A stretch of DNA of 64,000 bases from an uncultured Flaviramulus sp. (GTDB lineage: Bacteria > Bacteroidota > Bacteroidia > Flavobacteriales > Flavobacteriaceae), in NCBI GenBank assembly GCA_947495125.1, contig CANLXL010000001.1, positions 1 through 64,000 on the forward strand. The letters are read 5' to 3'. Both the position numbers and the translations under genes were made by a program. Shown in pieces: positions 8,006-16,207 of this stretch. The notes beneath the pieces are model-generated. The model was not told the DNA's origin. It saw only the letters and a program-made list of their open reading frames with translations, and ran no database searches. Position 1 is the first letter of the stretch. Each line of letters opens with the position of its first letter.

Positions 8006-8669
8006 ATTCAATTGGAAAATTAAAATAGGTATTGGGAAATGGTTCATTATTTAGAGTAAAATGCCACCATTCTTTTGCATAATTTCTAAAGCCATGTTTT
8101 AACATAACAGCTTGTAACAATTTCCTATTCTTCTTTTGAGTCATGTTTAAGTCCTGGTAATTAACCCAAGAAGGTTCACCGAAAAAATCATACGGGCTGC
8201 CCATATCTAAAGGTTCGTTAGTATTTCCGTCAACAATAGTCAGATCAACTGTGCTGCCGCGACTATGCCCGGATCTGCTGGCGATATACTCTTCTTTAAA
8301 CAAGTTCTTCTTATGGACATTTGGATAAAATAACGCTTTATTAATAGTATCGTTTAGTTTTTTTGCCCATCGCATAAAATGATTCACCGCTTGTTGAGGC
8401 CTGTACGCGTCATAAACTTTTAAACACAAATTCTTATTTTGCAGTTCCTCCTGCACTAGTTTTAAAGCCATAGTGGCTTCTTTGCTAAGAATAAGTCTAT
8501 TGGATTTATAACCATCTACTGGTACACCAACAAAATTATTGGAAGTTAAATAGCGTAATTCTATATCGATATCGGGGATTAACTGTTCGACATAAACAAA
8601 TCCCTTAGGCAATTGAGCAAAAGAAAACGTAAAACAGAAAATAAATAAATGTTTAAAGAAAAACTTCAT
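8004..8669 (-). CDS. ddpX: D-alanyl-D-alanine dipeptidase (peptidase family M15D)
   Basis: The 221-residue protein has a signal peptide (about 1-18, cut after FSFA) and is probably periplasmic. The M15D zinc site is visible: His and Asp in SGHSRGSTVDLTIVD, and the catalytic Glu and zinc His in EWWHFTL. The arginine in KVYDAYRPQQAV is also conserved. Enzymes of this family split D-Ala-D-Ala and help recycle peptidoglycan. VanX is the resistance version, but no vanH or vanA is near, so cell-wall turnover is the better reading. The upstream 615-bp gap contains no other obvious gene. Confidence 0.9.
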   Translation of the reverse strand: MKFFFKHLFIFCFTFSFAQLPKGFVYVEQLIPDIDIELRYLTSNNFVGVPVDGYKSNRLILSKEATMALKLVQEELQNKNLCLKVYDAYRPQQAVNHFMRWAKKLNDTINKALFYPNVHKKNLFKEEYIASRSGHSRGSTVDLTIVDGNTNEPLDMGSPYDFFGEPSWVNYQDLNMTQKKNRKLLQAVMLKHGFRNYAKEWWHFTLNNEPFPNTYFNFPIE

Positions 8670-8734
8670 TGATATCAGTAAATAATTAGGTTCTGGCTAA
8701 TTTAGAGAAATTTTTTGAGTAAACATTGAAGCAT

Positions 8735-8873
8735 AAAAAAACCGAGTTCCCTCAAACTCGGTTCTTTCTTAATTTGCTTTTTATTACGATGGTCGATTTA
8801 GGGTCTCTAGATCAACAACATAATGCAAATATTAATTAATTAATCCATTGAACTAAAAAGTATGTTATTTAGT
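8735..8873 (-). ncRNA. candidate small RNA of about 140 nt
   Basis: A minus-strand -7 box (TATATTTG, 8887-8880) would start a transcript near 8873. The transcript would end at a strong hairpin (ACCGAGTT/AACTCGGT, 8741-8762) followed on this strand by seven T. No good reading frame fills the interval. Upstream of the promoter sits a tandem direct repeat at activator distance. This combination suggests a regulated small RNA, but there is no homology support. Confidence 0.35.
8741..8762 (-). terminator. intrinsic terminator, best read on the minus strand
   Basis: An 8-bp perfect stem (ACCGAGTT and AACTCGGT) with a 6-nt loop has seven A on its left side, which is a T-tract for minus-strand transcripts. 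The plus side is only moderately T-rich. Confidence 0.7.
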
Positions 8874-8913
8874 ACACTTCAAATATATAACAAATGCATG
8901 TACGAAAACGATT

Positions 8914-8945
8914 AAATACACTATTATTCGACGAAATACACTATT
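8914..8945. repeat. direct repeat AAATACACTATT, 20 bp apart
   Basis: AAATACACTATT occurs at 8914-8925 and again at 8934-8945. A start-to-start spacing of 20 bp is about two helical turns, typical of sites for dimeric activators. Relative to the candidate small RNA start (about 8873) the copies centre near -46 and -66. Confidence 0.5.
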
Positions 8946-9078
8946 TTTTAACATAAAAGTTGAAATCATCGATATAATCGACAAAACACATATGTAATAT
9001 ACTACAAAAAATAGATATAAATAAAATAATGAACTCACAAATTGCAGAGCAACACGCAGAACGTATTGGCTAAAAACT

Positions 9079-9108
9079 AAAAAAGCATCCAAAATAGGAT
9101 GCTTTTTT
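9079..9108. terminator. bidirectional terminator hairpin
   Basis: AAAAAAGCATCC (9079-9090) and GGATGCTTTTTT (9097-9108) form a perfect 12-bp stem with a 6-nt loop and T-runs on both strands. On the plus strand it would end any transcript from 8763-9078. Confidence 0.75.
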
Positions 9109-9284
9109 ACTAACTAAACTAACTAACCAAAAATATGAATTAAATTCAAAGTTTAAAGTAACCACTCAATAAACTTATTATGAATGTAATTATTTTATAT
9201 AACACAAACACCGTGCCAAACTATAATCTACATTAAAGTTTCTTTGATTATTTATTTAGTATTTTGGCGTTATAAATACTCTTT

Positions 9285-10595
9285 ATGAATAATCAACCAC
9301 TATTTACAGATGATACCATTATTTTTGGATTATTGATGCTTGCCCTAGGCTTTGTGTTCTACACAGAAAATTTAAAAACAGGATTTTGGAGTAAATTTTA
9401 TAAGATAGTTCCGGGCCTTTTTATGGCATATATAATCCCAGCCGTTTTTACCTCTACGGGATTAATCGCAGCAGAATGGGAAACCACAAATAGTTCCGGT
9501 AATATCGTTAAGCACACTTCAAACCTATATTACGTTTCAAGTAGATACCTTTTACCAGCTGCATTGGTTTTAATGACATTAAGTATCGATCTTAAGGCTG
9601 TATTTAACTTGGGATGGAAAGCGCTGATTATGTTTTTCACAGGAACCATAGGTGTCGTTATTGGGGGACCTATTGCGATTTTAATTATCTCTATCTTTTC
9701 ACCCGAAACTGTTGGGGGTGCCGGCCCCGACGCCGTATGGAGAGGCTTATCTACACTCGCCGGTAGTTGGATAGGTGGTGGTGCGAATCAAACAGCCATG
9801 CTAGAGATTTATGGTTATAATCAAAAGTTATTTGGTGGTATGGTATTCGTCGATATTGTTGTCGCTAATATCTGGATGGCTCTTTTACTCATTGGAATAG
9901 GGAAACGAAATCGCATAAATAATTGGTTAAAATCGGACACTTCATCAATTGAAGAATTAAAAGAAAAAGTATCGACGTTTACTGAAAAAGTAAAACGTAA
10001 CCCGAGTCTAAGCGATTTAATGATTATTGCCGCAATCGCATTTGGAACGGTGAGCATGGCACATTTCTGCTCAGGTTTTTTAGCTCCTTTTTTCGAAAGT
10101 GTTGTTTCCAATATTGAATCGGTAACCACTCGAAATATTTTTACATTTCTCGGGTCCAAATTCTTTTGGATGATCAGTATCGCTACGGCGATAGCCATCC
10201 TATTATCGTTTACAAAAGTTAAAGAGTATGAAGGTGCAGGTGCGAGTAAATTCGGTAGTGTTTTTATTTACATACTGGTAGCGTCTATTGGTATGAAAGT
10301 CGATTTAACACTAATCTTCGACAACGTTGGTTTAATCGCCGTTGGAGTTGTTTGGATGAGTATCCATGCGGGTCTATTAATTTTGGTTGCCAAACTTATA
10401 AAAGCACCCTATTTCTTTTTAGCAGTTGGAAGCCAAGCTAATATTGGAGCAGCCGCTTCCGCTCCGATCGTGGCATCGGCGTTCCACCCATCATTGGCCA
10501 CAGTTGGCGTTCTATTGGCGGTCGTAGGGTATGCCATAGGAACCATTGCTGCCATTGCTTGTACAATTTTAATGGAATTAGCGTCTGTTAGTTAA
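9285..10595 (+). CDS. DUF819 family multi-spanning membrane protein
   Basis: The 436-residue protein is hydrophobic with about 11-12 membrane helices. Glycine-rich motifs include TLAGSWIGGGANQTAML and SQANIGAAASAPIVASAF, the two half-repeat signatures of DUF819, a family related to cation:proton-antiporter-fold carriers. A hydrophilic linker (about 210-245) separates the halves. Substrate is unknown. It is followed by a DUF4369 lipoprotein gene 46 bp downstream. Confidence 0.85.
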   Translation: MNNQPLFTDDTIIFGLLMLALGFVFYTENLKTGFWSKFYKIVPGLFMAYIIPAVFTSTGLIAAEWETTNSSGNIVKHTSNLYYVSSRYLLPAALVLMTLSIDLKAVFNLGWKALIMFFTGTIGVVIGGPIAILIISIFSPETVGGAGPDAVWRGLSTLAGSWIGGGANQTAMLEIYGYNQKLFGGMVFVDIVVANIWMALLLIGIGKRNRINNWLKSDTSSIEELKEKVSTFTEKVKRNPSLSDLMIIAAIAFGTVSMAHFCSGFLAPFFESVVSNIESVTTRNIFTFLGSKFFWMISIATAIAILLSFTKVKEYEGAGASKFGSVFIYILVASIGMKVDLTLIFDNVGLIAVGVVWMSIHAGLLILVAKLIKAPYFFLAVGSQANIGAAASAPIVASAFHPSLATVGVLLAVVGYAIGTIAAIACTILMELASVS

Positions 10596-10641
10596 TTTTT
10601 CGATTTTATTTTAAGATATTTGCCTTCCTAAAATTTCAAAG

Positions 10642-11349
10642 ATGAAGAAAACTTCAATAGCTCTATTAGCTCTATTTTTTATTTTTTCCTGTGGAAAAAA
10701 AGAATCCGATCTTATTGTCAAAGGTCAAATTAAAGGTTTACAAAAGGGAACCATTTATCTTCAACGCTATAATGATACAACATTGGTTGTTTCAGATTCA
10801 CTTGTTGTAAATGGTGAGCAACCCTTTGAATTACATAGTAGTTTAGAGTCTCCCGAGGTGTTCTTCTTATTTTTAGACAAGAATAGCAATGAAAAAGATG
10901 CCATTACTTTTTTCGCAGATAGAGGTATAACTGAAATTAACACAACACTAAAAAACTTTGTTTTTGATGCAAAGATTAAAGGCTCTAAACAACAAACAAC
11001 CTTTGAAGATTACCAAAAAATCATGTCCCGATTTTCAGGCAGAAGTTTAGAGCTAATCAAAGAAAATTTCGAAGCCCAAAGAGATGGTGACACCAGCAAA
11101 CTCAATCGTATTGAAAAAGAGCAAAATAGCCTTCTAAAAAGAAAGTACCTGTATACCGTTAATTTCGCCATAAATAATAACGACAGTGAAGTGGCTCCAT
11201 ATTTAGCGCTAACCGAAATTTACGATGCCAGATTAAACCTATTGGATACTATAAATAATTCACTAAGTGAATCTATAAAAACATCTAAATATGGTAAAAA
11301 GCTTCAACAGTATATTGATAAGAGAAAAAAAGATAATAAAACTGAATAA
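10642..11349 (+). CDS. DUF4369 domain lipoprotein
   Basis: The 235-residue protein has a lipoprotein signal with the modified cysteine at residue 17 (FIFSCGKK). The DUF4369 domain follows (about 23-115, with GQIKGLQKGTIYLQRY). This domain usually sits in front of a thioredoxin-like (TlpA/ResA) domain in Bacteroidota, but here the C-terminal part (about 120-235) is a charged helical segment with no CxxC motif. It looks like a stand-alone DUF4369 protein anchored in the envelope. Function is unknown. Confidence 0.8.
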   Translation: MKKTSIALLALFFIFSCGKKESDLIVKGQIKGLQKGTIYLQRYNDTTLVVSDSLVVNGEQPFELHSSLESPEVFFLFLDKNSNEKDAITFFADRGITEINTTLKNFVFDAKIKGSKQQTTFEDYQKIMSRFSGRSLELIKENFEAQRDGDTSKLNRIEKEQNSLLKRKYLYTVNFAINNNDSEVAPYLALTEIYDARLNLLDTINNSLSESIKTSKYGKKLQQYIDKRKKDNKTE

Positions 11350-11359
11350 TGAACTCTTA

Positions 11360-11401
11360 AAAAGATAAAAGCCTTTCAAATTTGAAAGGCTTTTATCTTT
11401 T
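11360..11401. terminator. 42-bp perfect palindrome, bidirectional terminator
   Basis: The palindrome is centred at 11380/11381. Each arm runs from the T/A-rich outer part to GCCTTTCAAA or its complement, with no mismatch across 21 bp. It lies between convergent genes and has T-rich flanks on both strands, so it can end both transcripts. Confidence 0.85.
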
Positions 11402-11422
11402 GGTAGTTTAACACTTAATGTA

Positions 11423-11692
11423 CTACCCTAGTTTATTTATCTTTTCAATCAAAGCACGTCCTTTATCTTCTAACTCATTTTTAATAGACTTAAAATGTGC
11501 TTTTCTATTCTCAACAGTTCTATCATTTACCTTAGCGATTAACACATCAAAGGTTTCAATAGCCTCATCAATAATAGCTTCACTCTTTTTTGTATCTTTA
11601 TCTGTATTAGCATACTCCCATACGTATACCGCTTCAATAATATCACCTAAAACATAGTTTATGTCTTTTTTTAGGTTCCTAACATTTGCCAT
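11423..11692 (-). CDS. conserved hypothetical protein, small helical
   Basis: The chosen start (11692, MANVRNLKK) gives 89 residues; a TTG-type start eight codons upstream adds an untypical tail. The sequence is charged and almost wholly alpha-helical, with no signal peptide or membrane segment. Similar short proteins are common in Flavobacteriaceae, but I know of no function. It is a single gene ending at the 42-bp palindromic terminator. Confidence 0.7.
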   Translation of the reverse strand: MANVRNLKKDINYVLGDIIEAVYVWEYANTDKDTKKSEAIIDEAIETFDVLIAKVNDRTVENRKAHFKSIKNELEDKGRALIEKINKLG

Positions 11693-11924
11693 AATATATA
11701 ATTTTATTTGATGCAAAAATAGGCAATTAATTGAACATAAAGGTCTATTTACTCGGCATTTTGACTGGTATTTTTATATCCGTTCGATTTCATTTTGAAA
11801 CAAAAAAACAAAAAAATCTATGGATTTTTAAACGAATTAAAATACTTTTGGAGTCTCAACCCGGAGACATACTTCTAATCCGATTGATTATAATTCTTTT
11901 TAATTTTTAATAATTTTTGGTATC

Positions 11925-13061
11925 ATGAATATTGTTATTGCACCAGATTCCTTTAAAGAATGTCTCTCTGCTTCGGAAGTTTCCAAATGTATCACCAAAG
12001 GAATTTTAAACATCCACCCTGAAGCAAAAGTTAAAGCCCTTCCCATTTCAGATGGTGGCGAAGGTCTCTTAGAAAATCTAGTAATTCCTTACGAAGGAAA
12101 GATTACTTCAATAAATGTAAAAGATCCATTAAACCGTGACATAAACGCCGAATATGGCATTTTGAAAGATGGCAACACAGCGGTCATTGAATTGGCCAAA
12201 GCTTCAGGCTTAGAGTTACTTAAAGATGGGGAAAAGGACCCGCTTGCCACGAGCACATTCGGTACTGGTCAACTCATTAAAGATGCACTGGATAAAGGTT
12301 GTAGAAAACTCATTATTGGTCTTGGTGGAAGTGCTACAAACGATGGCGGCGCCGGGATAGCAAAAGCACTCGGGGTTAAATTCCTTGACGCTTCTGATAA
12401 TGAGTTAGAACTTGGAGGAGGTCACCTTAAATCGTTAAGTAGGATCGATACCTCGAATTTAGATAAACGTATAAAGGATTGTGAAGTTATTGTAGCCTGC
12501 GATGTTACCAACCCACTTACAGGTACTAATGGTGCCTCTTTTATTTATGGCGCGCAAAAAGGTGGTAGTTCCGATGTGCTAAGAGTTTTAGATGACAATT
12601 TAAAAAGATATGCCGGCATTATTAAATTAACTAGCAATAAAGACATTGATAACGTTCCAGGAGCCGGTGCTGCCGGTGGAACCGGTGCCGGATTGCTAGC
12701 CTTTTTAAATGCCAAACTCGTCAGCGGCATAGAACTTATTTTAAAAATGCTTCACATAGAAGCGCACATAAAAAATGCCGATATGGTAATTACCGGGGAA
12801 GGCAAAATAGATAAACAAACTTTAAATGGGAAGACCATTTTAGGTATTTCAAAATTGGCTAAGAAACACCAAGTCCCGGTTATTGTAATTACAGGTAAAA
12901 TTGGCGTCGATATTGCAGATATTTATGCTCAAGGTGTAACCGCCATCTACTCCATAGTTAATGAACCCATGGCATTGAGCACCTCACTAAAAAATGCGGA
13001 TACTCTAATTATATCATGTATAGAGAATATTATGAGGACTGTTCATAGTTTCAATAAGTAG
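11925..13061 (+). CDS. garK: glycerate kinase
   Basis: The 378-residue protein belongs to the glycerate kinase family 1. It has the N-terminal IAPDSFKECLSA, the central LIIGLGGSATNDGGAGIAKALGV and DVTNPLTGTNGA, then GAGAAGGTGAGL and VITGEGKIDKQTLNGKT. The enzyme phosphorylates glycerate with ATP, normally to 2-phosphoglycerate for this family, and feeds glycolysis. It opens the plus-strand catabolic unit with an MFS transporter, a TIM-barrel protein and a cupin, so glycerate is probably an end product of that pathway. Confidence 0.93.
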   Translation: MNIVIAPDSFKECLSASEVSKCITKGILNIHPEAKVKALPISDGGEGLLENLVIPYEGKITSINVKDPLNRDINAEYGILKDGNTAVIELAKASGLELLKDGEKDPLATSTFGTGQLIKDALDKGCRKLIIGLGGSATNDGGAGIAKALGVKFLDASDNELELGGGHLKSLSRIDTSNLDKRIKDCEVIVACDVTNPLTGTNGASFIYGAQKGGSSDVLRVLDDNLKRYAGIIKLTSNKDIDNVPGAGAAGGTGAGLLAFLNAKLVSGIELILKMLHIEAHIKNADMVITGEGKIDKQTLNGKTILGISKLAKKHQVPVIVITGKIGVDIADIYAQGVTAIYSIVNEPMALSTSLKNADTLIISCIENIMRTVHSFNK

Positions 13062-13109
13062 TTCCCACGACATCATAAAAATCACTTCACCGCAACTCAT
13101 TTTATGTTT

Positions 13110-13140
13110 ATTATGATTTATTAATCTGTTAAATCATAAT
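13110..13140. promoter_or_regulatory. 11-bp inverted repeat upstream of the MFS gene (operator candidate)
   Basis: ATTATGATTTA (13110-13120) and TAAATCATAAT (13130-13140) are exact complements with a 9-bp spacer. The centre lies 121 bp before the MFS start. No T-tract follows, so a protein-binding site is more likely than a terminator. Confidence 0.5.
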
Positions 13141-13245
13141 TCAATGATACAATACAGTCAAAACTAGAAATAATGTAGATAGATTTTCCATTTTAAATGT
13201 TGCTACTTTGTTTAAAATCTTAATCCGTAATTTTAAGAAACGTCA

Positions 13246-14757
13246 ATGGAGCATACCATCATTAATAGAAAAAGACTGCTATGGGCTAGTTTCTTTACCA
13301 TAGTTGCCGCCGGAATCGGCTTCGCGGTTCGTGGTGCTGTATTGGTCGATTGGGGAAATCAATTCGGATTTACCATGACAGAATTAGGAACCATAACCGG
13401 TGGAGGCTTTGTTGGATTTGGTGTTATCATAATCATTTTTAGTCTAATTGCAGATAAAGTAGGCTATAAACCGTTGATCATTCTAGCTTTTATTTTACAT
13501 TTTCTATCGTTATTAATAACTATTGCGACGGCATACATTTTTGAAACTATGGGGCGTGAGGCTGCCTATTGGTGTTTGTATTCCGGAACGTTTTTATTCG
13601 CCGTTGGTAATGGTATTTGCGAGTCGGTCATCAATCCACTTGTGGCCTCATTATTCCCAAAAAACAAAACGCATTACCTAAACATTTTGCATGCCGGTTG
13701 GCCAGGAGGTATGATTTTAGGCGGGTTATTATCAATCGCCTTTCATGAGATCGTTTCGTGGGAAATACTAATGAGCTTCTTTTTAATACCAGTGCTCATA
13801 TATGGAGCGATGATTTTTAAAGAAAAATTTCCGATTTCCGAAGCAAAAAAAGCAGGTATCAGTTATAAAGTGATGCTTCTTCAATTTGCTTCACCAATTT
13901 TAATTCTTCTTGTATGCCTCCAGGCACTTGTAGGTTATGTTGAATTAGGAACAGATTCCTGGATACAAAATATAACCGGAACAATCCTTGAAAGTGGAAC
14001 CAAAGGCGTTATGCTTTTCGTTTATACGTCCGCTCTTATGTTCGTGCTTCGTTTTTTCGCAGGCCCCATCGTTCATCGCATTTCTCCATTGGGTTTACTT
14101 TTTATAAGCTCAGTATTAGGAGCCATCGGACTCTTTATTTTAGGGAATTCTACAACGGGAATTGTAATGGTCTTAGCCGTAACGATTTATGGTATAGGTA
14201 AAACATTTTTCTGGCCCACCATGTTGGGTGTTGTTGGAGAACGCTTCCCTAAAGGAGGTGCTATAACAATGGGCGTTATTGGCGGTGTTGGAATGTTATC
14301 CGCCGGGCTTTTAGGCGGACCCGGTATTGGTTATAAACAAGATTATTTTGCTTCCGAAAGCATTAAGATCGAATCCAGTGAAAGTTATAATAGGTATAAA
14401 TCCGATCACGAAAACAGCTTCCTGTTTTTCGCACCCATAACCGGACTTGATGCTAGTAAAGTAGCTGTTCTAAACGATCATGGTAAGGAACTGCATCACG
14501 ACATTCAACGTTGGGAAAATACCGGAAAACAATTAGGAGACAATAAAAGTCTTAGTGGTTTGAGCTTATGGTGGAAGGACGCCAAAAACTATGCTTCCGA
14601 AGATGAAACCCCAGTCCTAAACGCAGGGTTTTATGGAGCGGGTAAAGCTTTAATCGTCACGGCAATTGTTCCAGCGGTAATGGCTATAGGCTATTTGATT
14701 CTCATGGTCTACTTCAAAAGAAAAGGAGGCTATAAATCCTTAGATATTGAAACCTAA
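13246..14757 (+). CDS. MFS transporter with large extracytoplasmic insert
   Basis: The 503-residue protein has the 12-helix major facilitator layout with the loop motif LIADKVGYKPL after helix 2. Sugar-type MFS features are seen (NGICESVINPLVASLF, LHAGWPGGMILGG). Between helices 11 and 12 (about residues 362-466) lies a hydrophilic insert of roughly 100 residues, which most MFS carriers lack. Being in the glycerate kinase unit, it probably imports the pathway's sugar, polyol or sugar acid. The substrate is not known. Confidence 0.88.
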   Translation: MEHTIINRKRLLWASFFTIVAAGIGFAVRGAVLVDWGNQFGFTMTELGTITGGGFVGFGVIIIIFSLIADKVGYKPLIILAFILHFLSLLITIATAYIFETMGREAAYWCLYSGTFLFAVGNGICESVINPLVASLFPKNKTHYLNILHAGWPGGMILGGLLSIAFHEIVSWEILMSFFLIPVLIYGAMIFKEKFPISEAKKAGISYKVMLLQFASPILILLVCLQALVGYVELGTDSWIQNITGTILESGTKGVMLFVYTSALMFVLRFFAGPIVHRISPLGLLFISSVLGAIGLFILGNSTTGIVMVLAVTIYGIGKTFFWPTMLGVVGERFPKGGAITMGVIGGVGMLSAGLLGGPGIGYKQDYFASESIKIESSESYNRYKSDHENSFLFFAPITGLDASKVAVLNDHGKELHHDIQRWENTGKQLGDNKSLSGLSLWWKDAKNYASEDETPVLNAGFYGAGKALIVTAIVPAVMAIGYLILMVYFKRKGGYKSLDIET

Positions 14758-14796
14758 AACACGATAAATTCAGAACAAAAATTTAAATATTGAACT

Positions 14797-15663
14797 ATGC
14801 CAAACCCATGGACAGGAAAAGGAAATCCTTATACGAAACAAGAAGTAAGAGACCGTTTACAGGAGACTATAGATAAAAATAATGCTATTATAGCAGCTGG
14901 TGCCGGTACGGGCATTAGTGCCAAATTTATTGAAAAAGGCGGAGCAGATCTTATCATCATTTATAATTCAGGAAGGTTTAGAATGTCCGGACACGGATCA
15001 ACCGCCGGGATGATGGCCTACGGAGATGCTAATGCTGTAGCTATGGAAATTGGAGAATTTGAGGTGTTACCTGTTGTAGAAGAAATACCGGTAATATGCG
15101 GTGTTCACGGCAGTGATCCTAGAAGGAGGATGTGGCATTTCTTAGGCCAGGTAAAAGATATGGGGTTTTCGGGTGTTAATAATTTTCCCACCCACTCTAT
15201 TGTAGATGGCCATTTTAGAAAGGTATTAGAAGAAACCGGAATGGGGTTCAAGCATGAGGTCGATATGGTGCGTTTGGCGACCAAAATGGATTTATTCTCT
15301 ATCGTATATGTAGCTACACCTGAAGAAGCTTTGCTGATGTCGGATGCTGGTGCCGATGCCATCATTGCACATGTAGGTACCACCGTTGGAGGATCCATAG
15401 GGGTGACCTCAGCAACGCGTTCCATGGATTTTGCTTTAGAACGTACGCAGGCGATTATAGAAAAGGTTCGAAAATCAAACCCCGATACGTTCTTCCTCGC
15501 TCACGGTGGTCCAATAAACACCCCTGAGGATGTGCGCTATGTACTGGACAATACAGATGCTCATGGATTCGTAGGAGCGTCTTCATTAGAACGCATGGGT
15601 GTGGAAGAGTCGTTAACGAATCTCACCAAACAATTTAAGGCCTTAACCCTATCTGAAAAATAA
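14797..15663 (+). CDS. phosphoenolpyruvate hydrolase-like TIM-barrel protein (PF09370 type)
   Basis: The 288-residue protein resembles the PEP-hydrolase/TIM-barrel family related to PEP mutase and isocitrate lyase. It has IIAAGAGTGISAKFIEKGGADLI, then SGHGSTAGMM, CGVHGSDPRR, VNNFPTH and AHVGTTVGGSIG. In many bacteria and fungi this domain is fused behind a Tm-1-like ATP-binding domain (UPF0261); here it stands alone. It is 1 bp from the next gene, a cupin, so the two are co-translated. A lyase or hydrolase step on a sugar-acid intermediate is plausible but unproven. Confidence 0.8.
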   Translation: MPNPWTGKGNPYTKQEVRDRLQETIDKNNAIIAAGAGTGISAKFIEKGGADLIIIYNSGRFRMSGHGSTAGMMAYGDANAVAMEIGEFEVLPVVEEIPVICGVHGSDPRRRMWHFLGQVKDMGFSGVNNFPTHSIVDGHFRKVLEETGMGFKHEVDMVRLATKMDLFSIVYVATPEEALLMSDAGADAIIAHVGTTVGGSIGVTSATRSMDFALERTQAIIEKVRKSNPDTFFLAHGGPINTPEDVRYVLDNTDAHGFVGASSLERMGVEESLTNLTKQFKALTLSEK

Positions 15664-15664
15664 A

Positions 15665-16066
15665 ATGAATAAAACATGGAAATTTGTTAAAAGGGATCAA
15701 GTTGCTATTGAAAAGGTTTTAGGACGGGACCATTTTTGGTATTTCCATCCCGAAATAACTCAAATGGCTGATACCATTATGGTCAGAGCCGTTATGCCCA
15801 AAAACGGGTTTCATGATTTTCATAGGCATCCTGAGATGAATGAAATTCTATATATATTGAAAGGTACAGCGGAACAATGGGTAGAACATGAAAAACAAAT
15901 ATTAAATCCTGGTGATTCGGTATATATTGCTCCTAATGTTGTTCACGCCACTTTTAATGCAAGTGATAGCGAGTTAGAATTTCTGGCCATCTTGGCGCCG
16001 ACCTCAGGGTGGGAAACCGGAACCATTGATGAGTATATGAATCTACCGTATTCAAAATATCGATAG
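15665..16066 (+). CDS. cupin domain protein
   Basis: A 133-residue single-cupin protein. The two cupin motifs are seen as GFHDFHRHPEMNEILYILKG (metal histidines and glutamate) and NPGDSVYIAPNVVHATFN (last histidine). Small cupins of this kind act as sugar isomerases, epimerases or dioxygenases. It starts one base after the TIM-barrel gene, so the two products probably work together. The next gene, a giant lipoprotein, is separated by a 141-bp gap that contains a strong hairpin. Confidence 0.85.
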   Translation: MNKTWKFVKRDQVAIEKVLGRDHFWYFHPEITQMADTIMVRAVMPKNGFHDFHRHPEMNEILYILKGTAEQWVEHEKQILNPGDSVYIAPNVVHATFNASDSELEFLAILAPTSGWETGTIDEYMNLPYSKYR

Positions 16067-16122
16067 ATAATACATAGAAATAATACTTTAGTATTGATGA
16101 AGTACAGTATTGAAGTATGCTA

Positions 16123-16162
16123 AGAAGGAAGTTTGAAAATTCACATTGGAGAACTTCCTTCT
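16123..16162. promoter_or_regulatory. 11-bp stem-loop between the cupin and lipoprotein genes
   Basis: AGAAGGAAGTT (16123-16133) and AACTTCCTTCT (16152-16162) pair perfectly around an 18-nt loop. No T-run follows, so it is better read as an mRNA-processing or stability hairpin, or an operator. Just upstream AGTATTGA occurs twice, at about 16090 and 16107. Confidence 0.45.
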
Positions 16163-16207
16163 ACCAAAAATTTAAAAGAACCATGCAAAAATTTAAATCT
16201 AAACTAA

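Larger units (their letters stand above)
8670..9284. other. 615-bp region without a conventional gene
   Basis: The gap between the dipeptidase gene and the DUF819 gene holds two strong terminator hairpins (8735-8762 and 9079-9108), a direct repeat (8914-8945) and a minus-strand -7 box (8880-8887). A 14-codon open frame with ATG at 9029 and stop at 9073 (MNSQIAEQHAERIG) lies just before the second hairpin. No known RNA family is recognised. See the separate entries. Confidence 0.6.

Noticed and set aside
8004-8669. VanX-type vancomycin resistance gene
   Set aside because: No vanH or vanA is present, and a signal peptide indicates a periplasmic peptidoglycan-recycling enzyme.
8865-9092. 75-residue open frame on the minus strand rich in hydrophobic residues
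   Set aside because: Its start lies inside a terminator hairpin and its interior contains the direct repeat and a -7 box; the composition is that of AT-rich DNA read by chance.
16123-16162. Hairpin as a terminator of the cupin gene
   Set aside because: No T-tract follows on either strand within ten bases.
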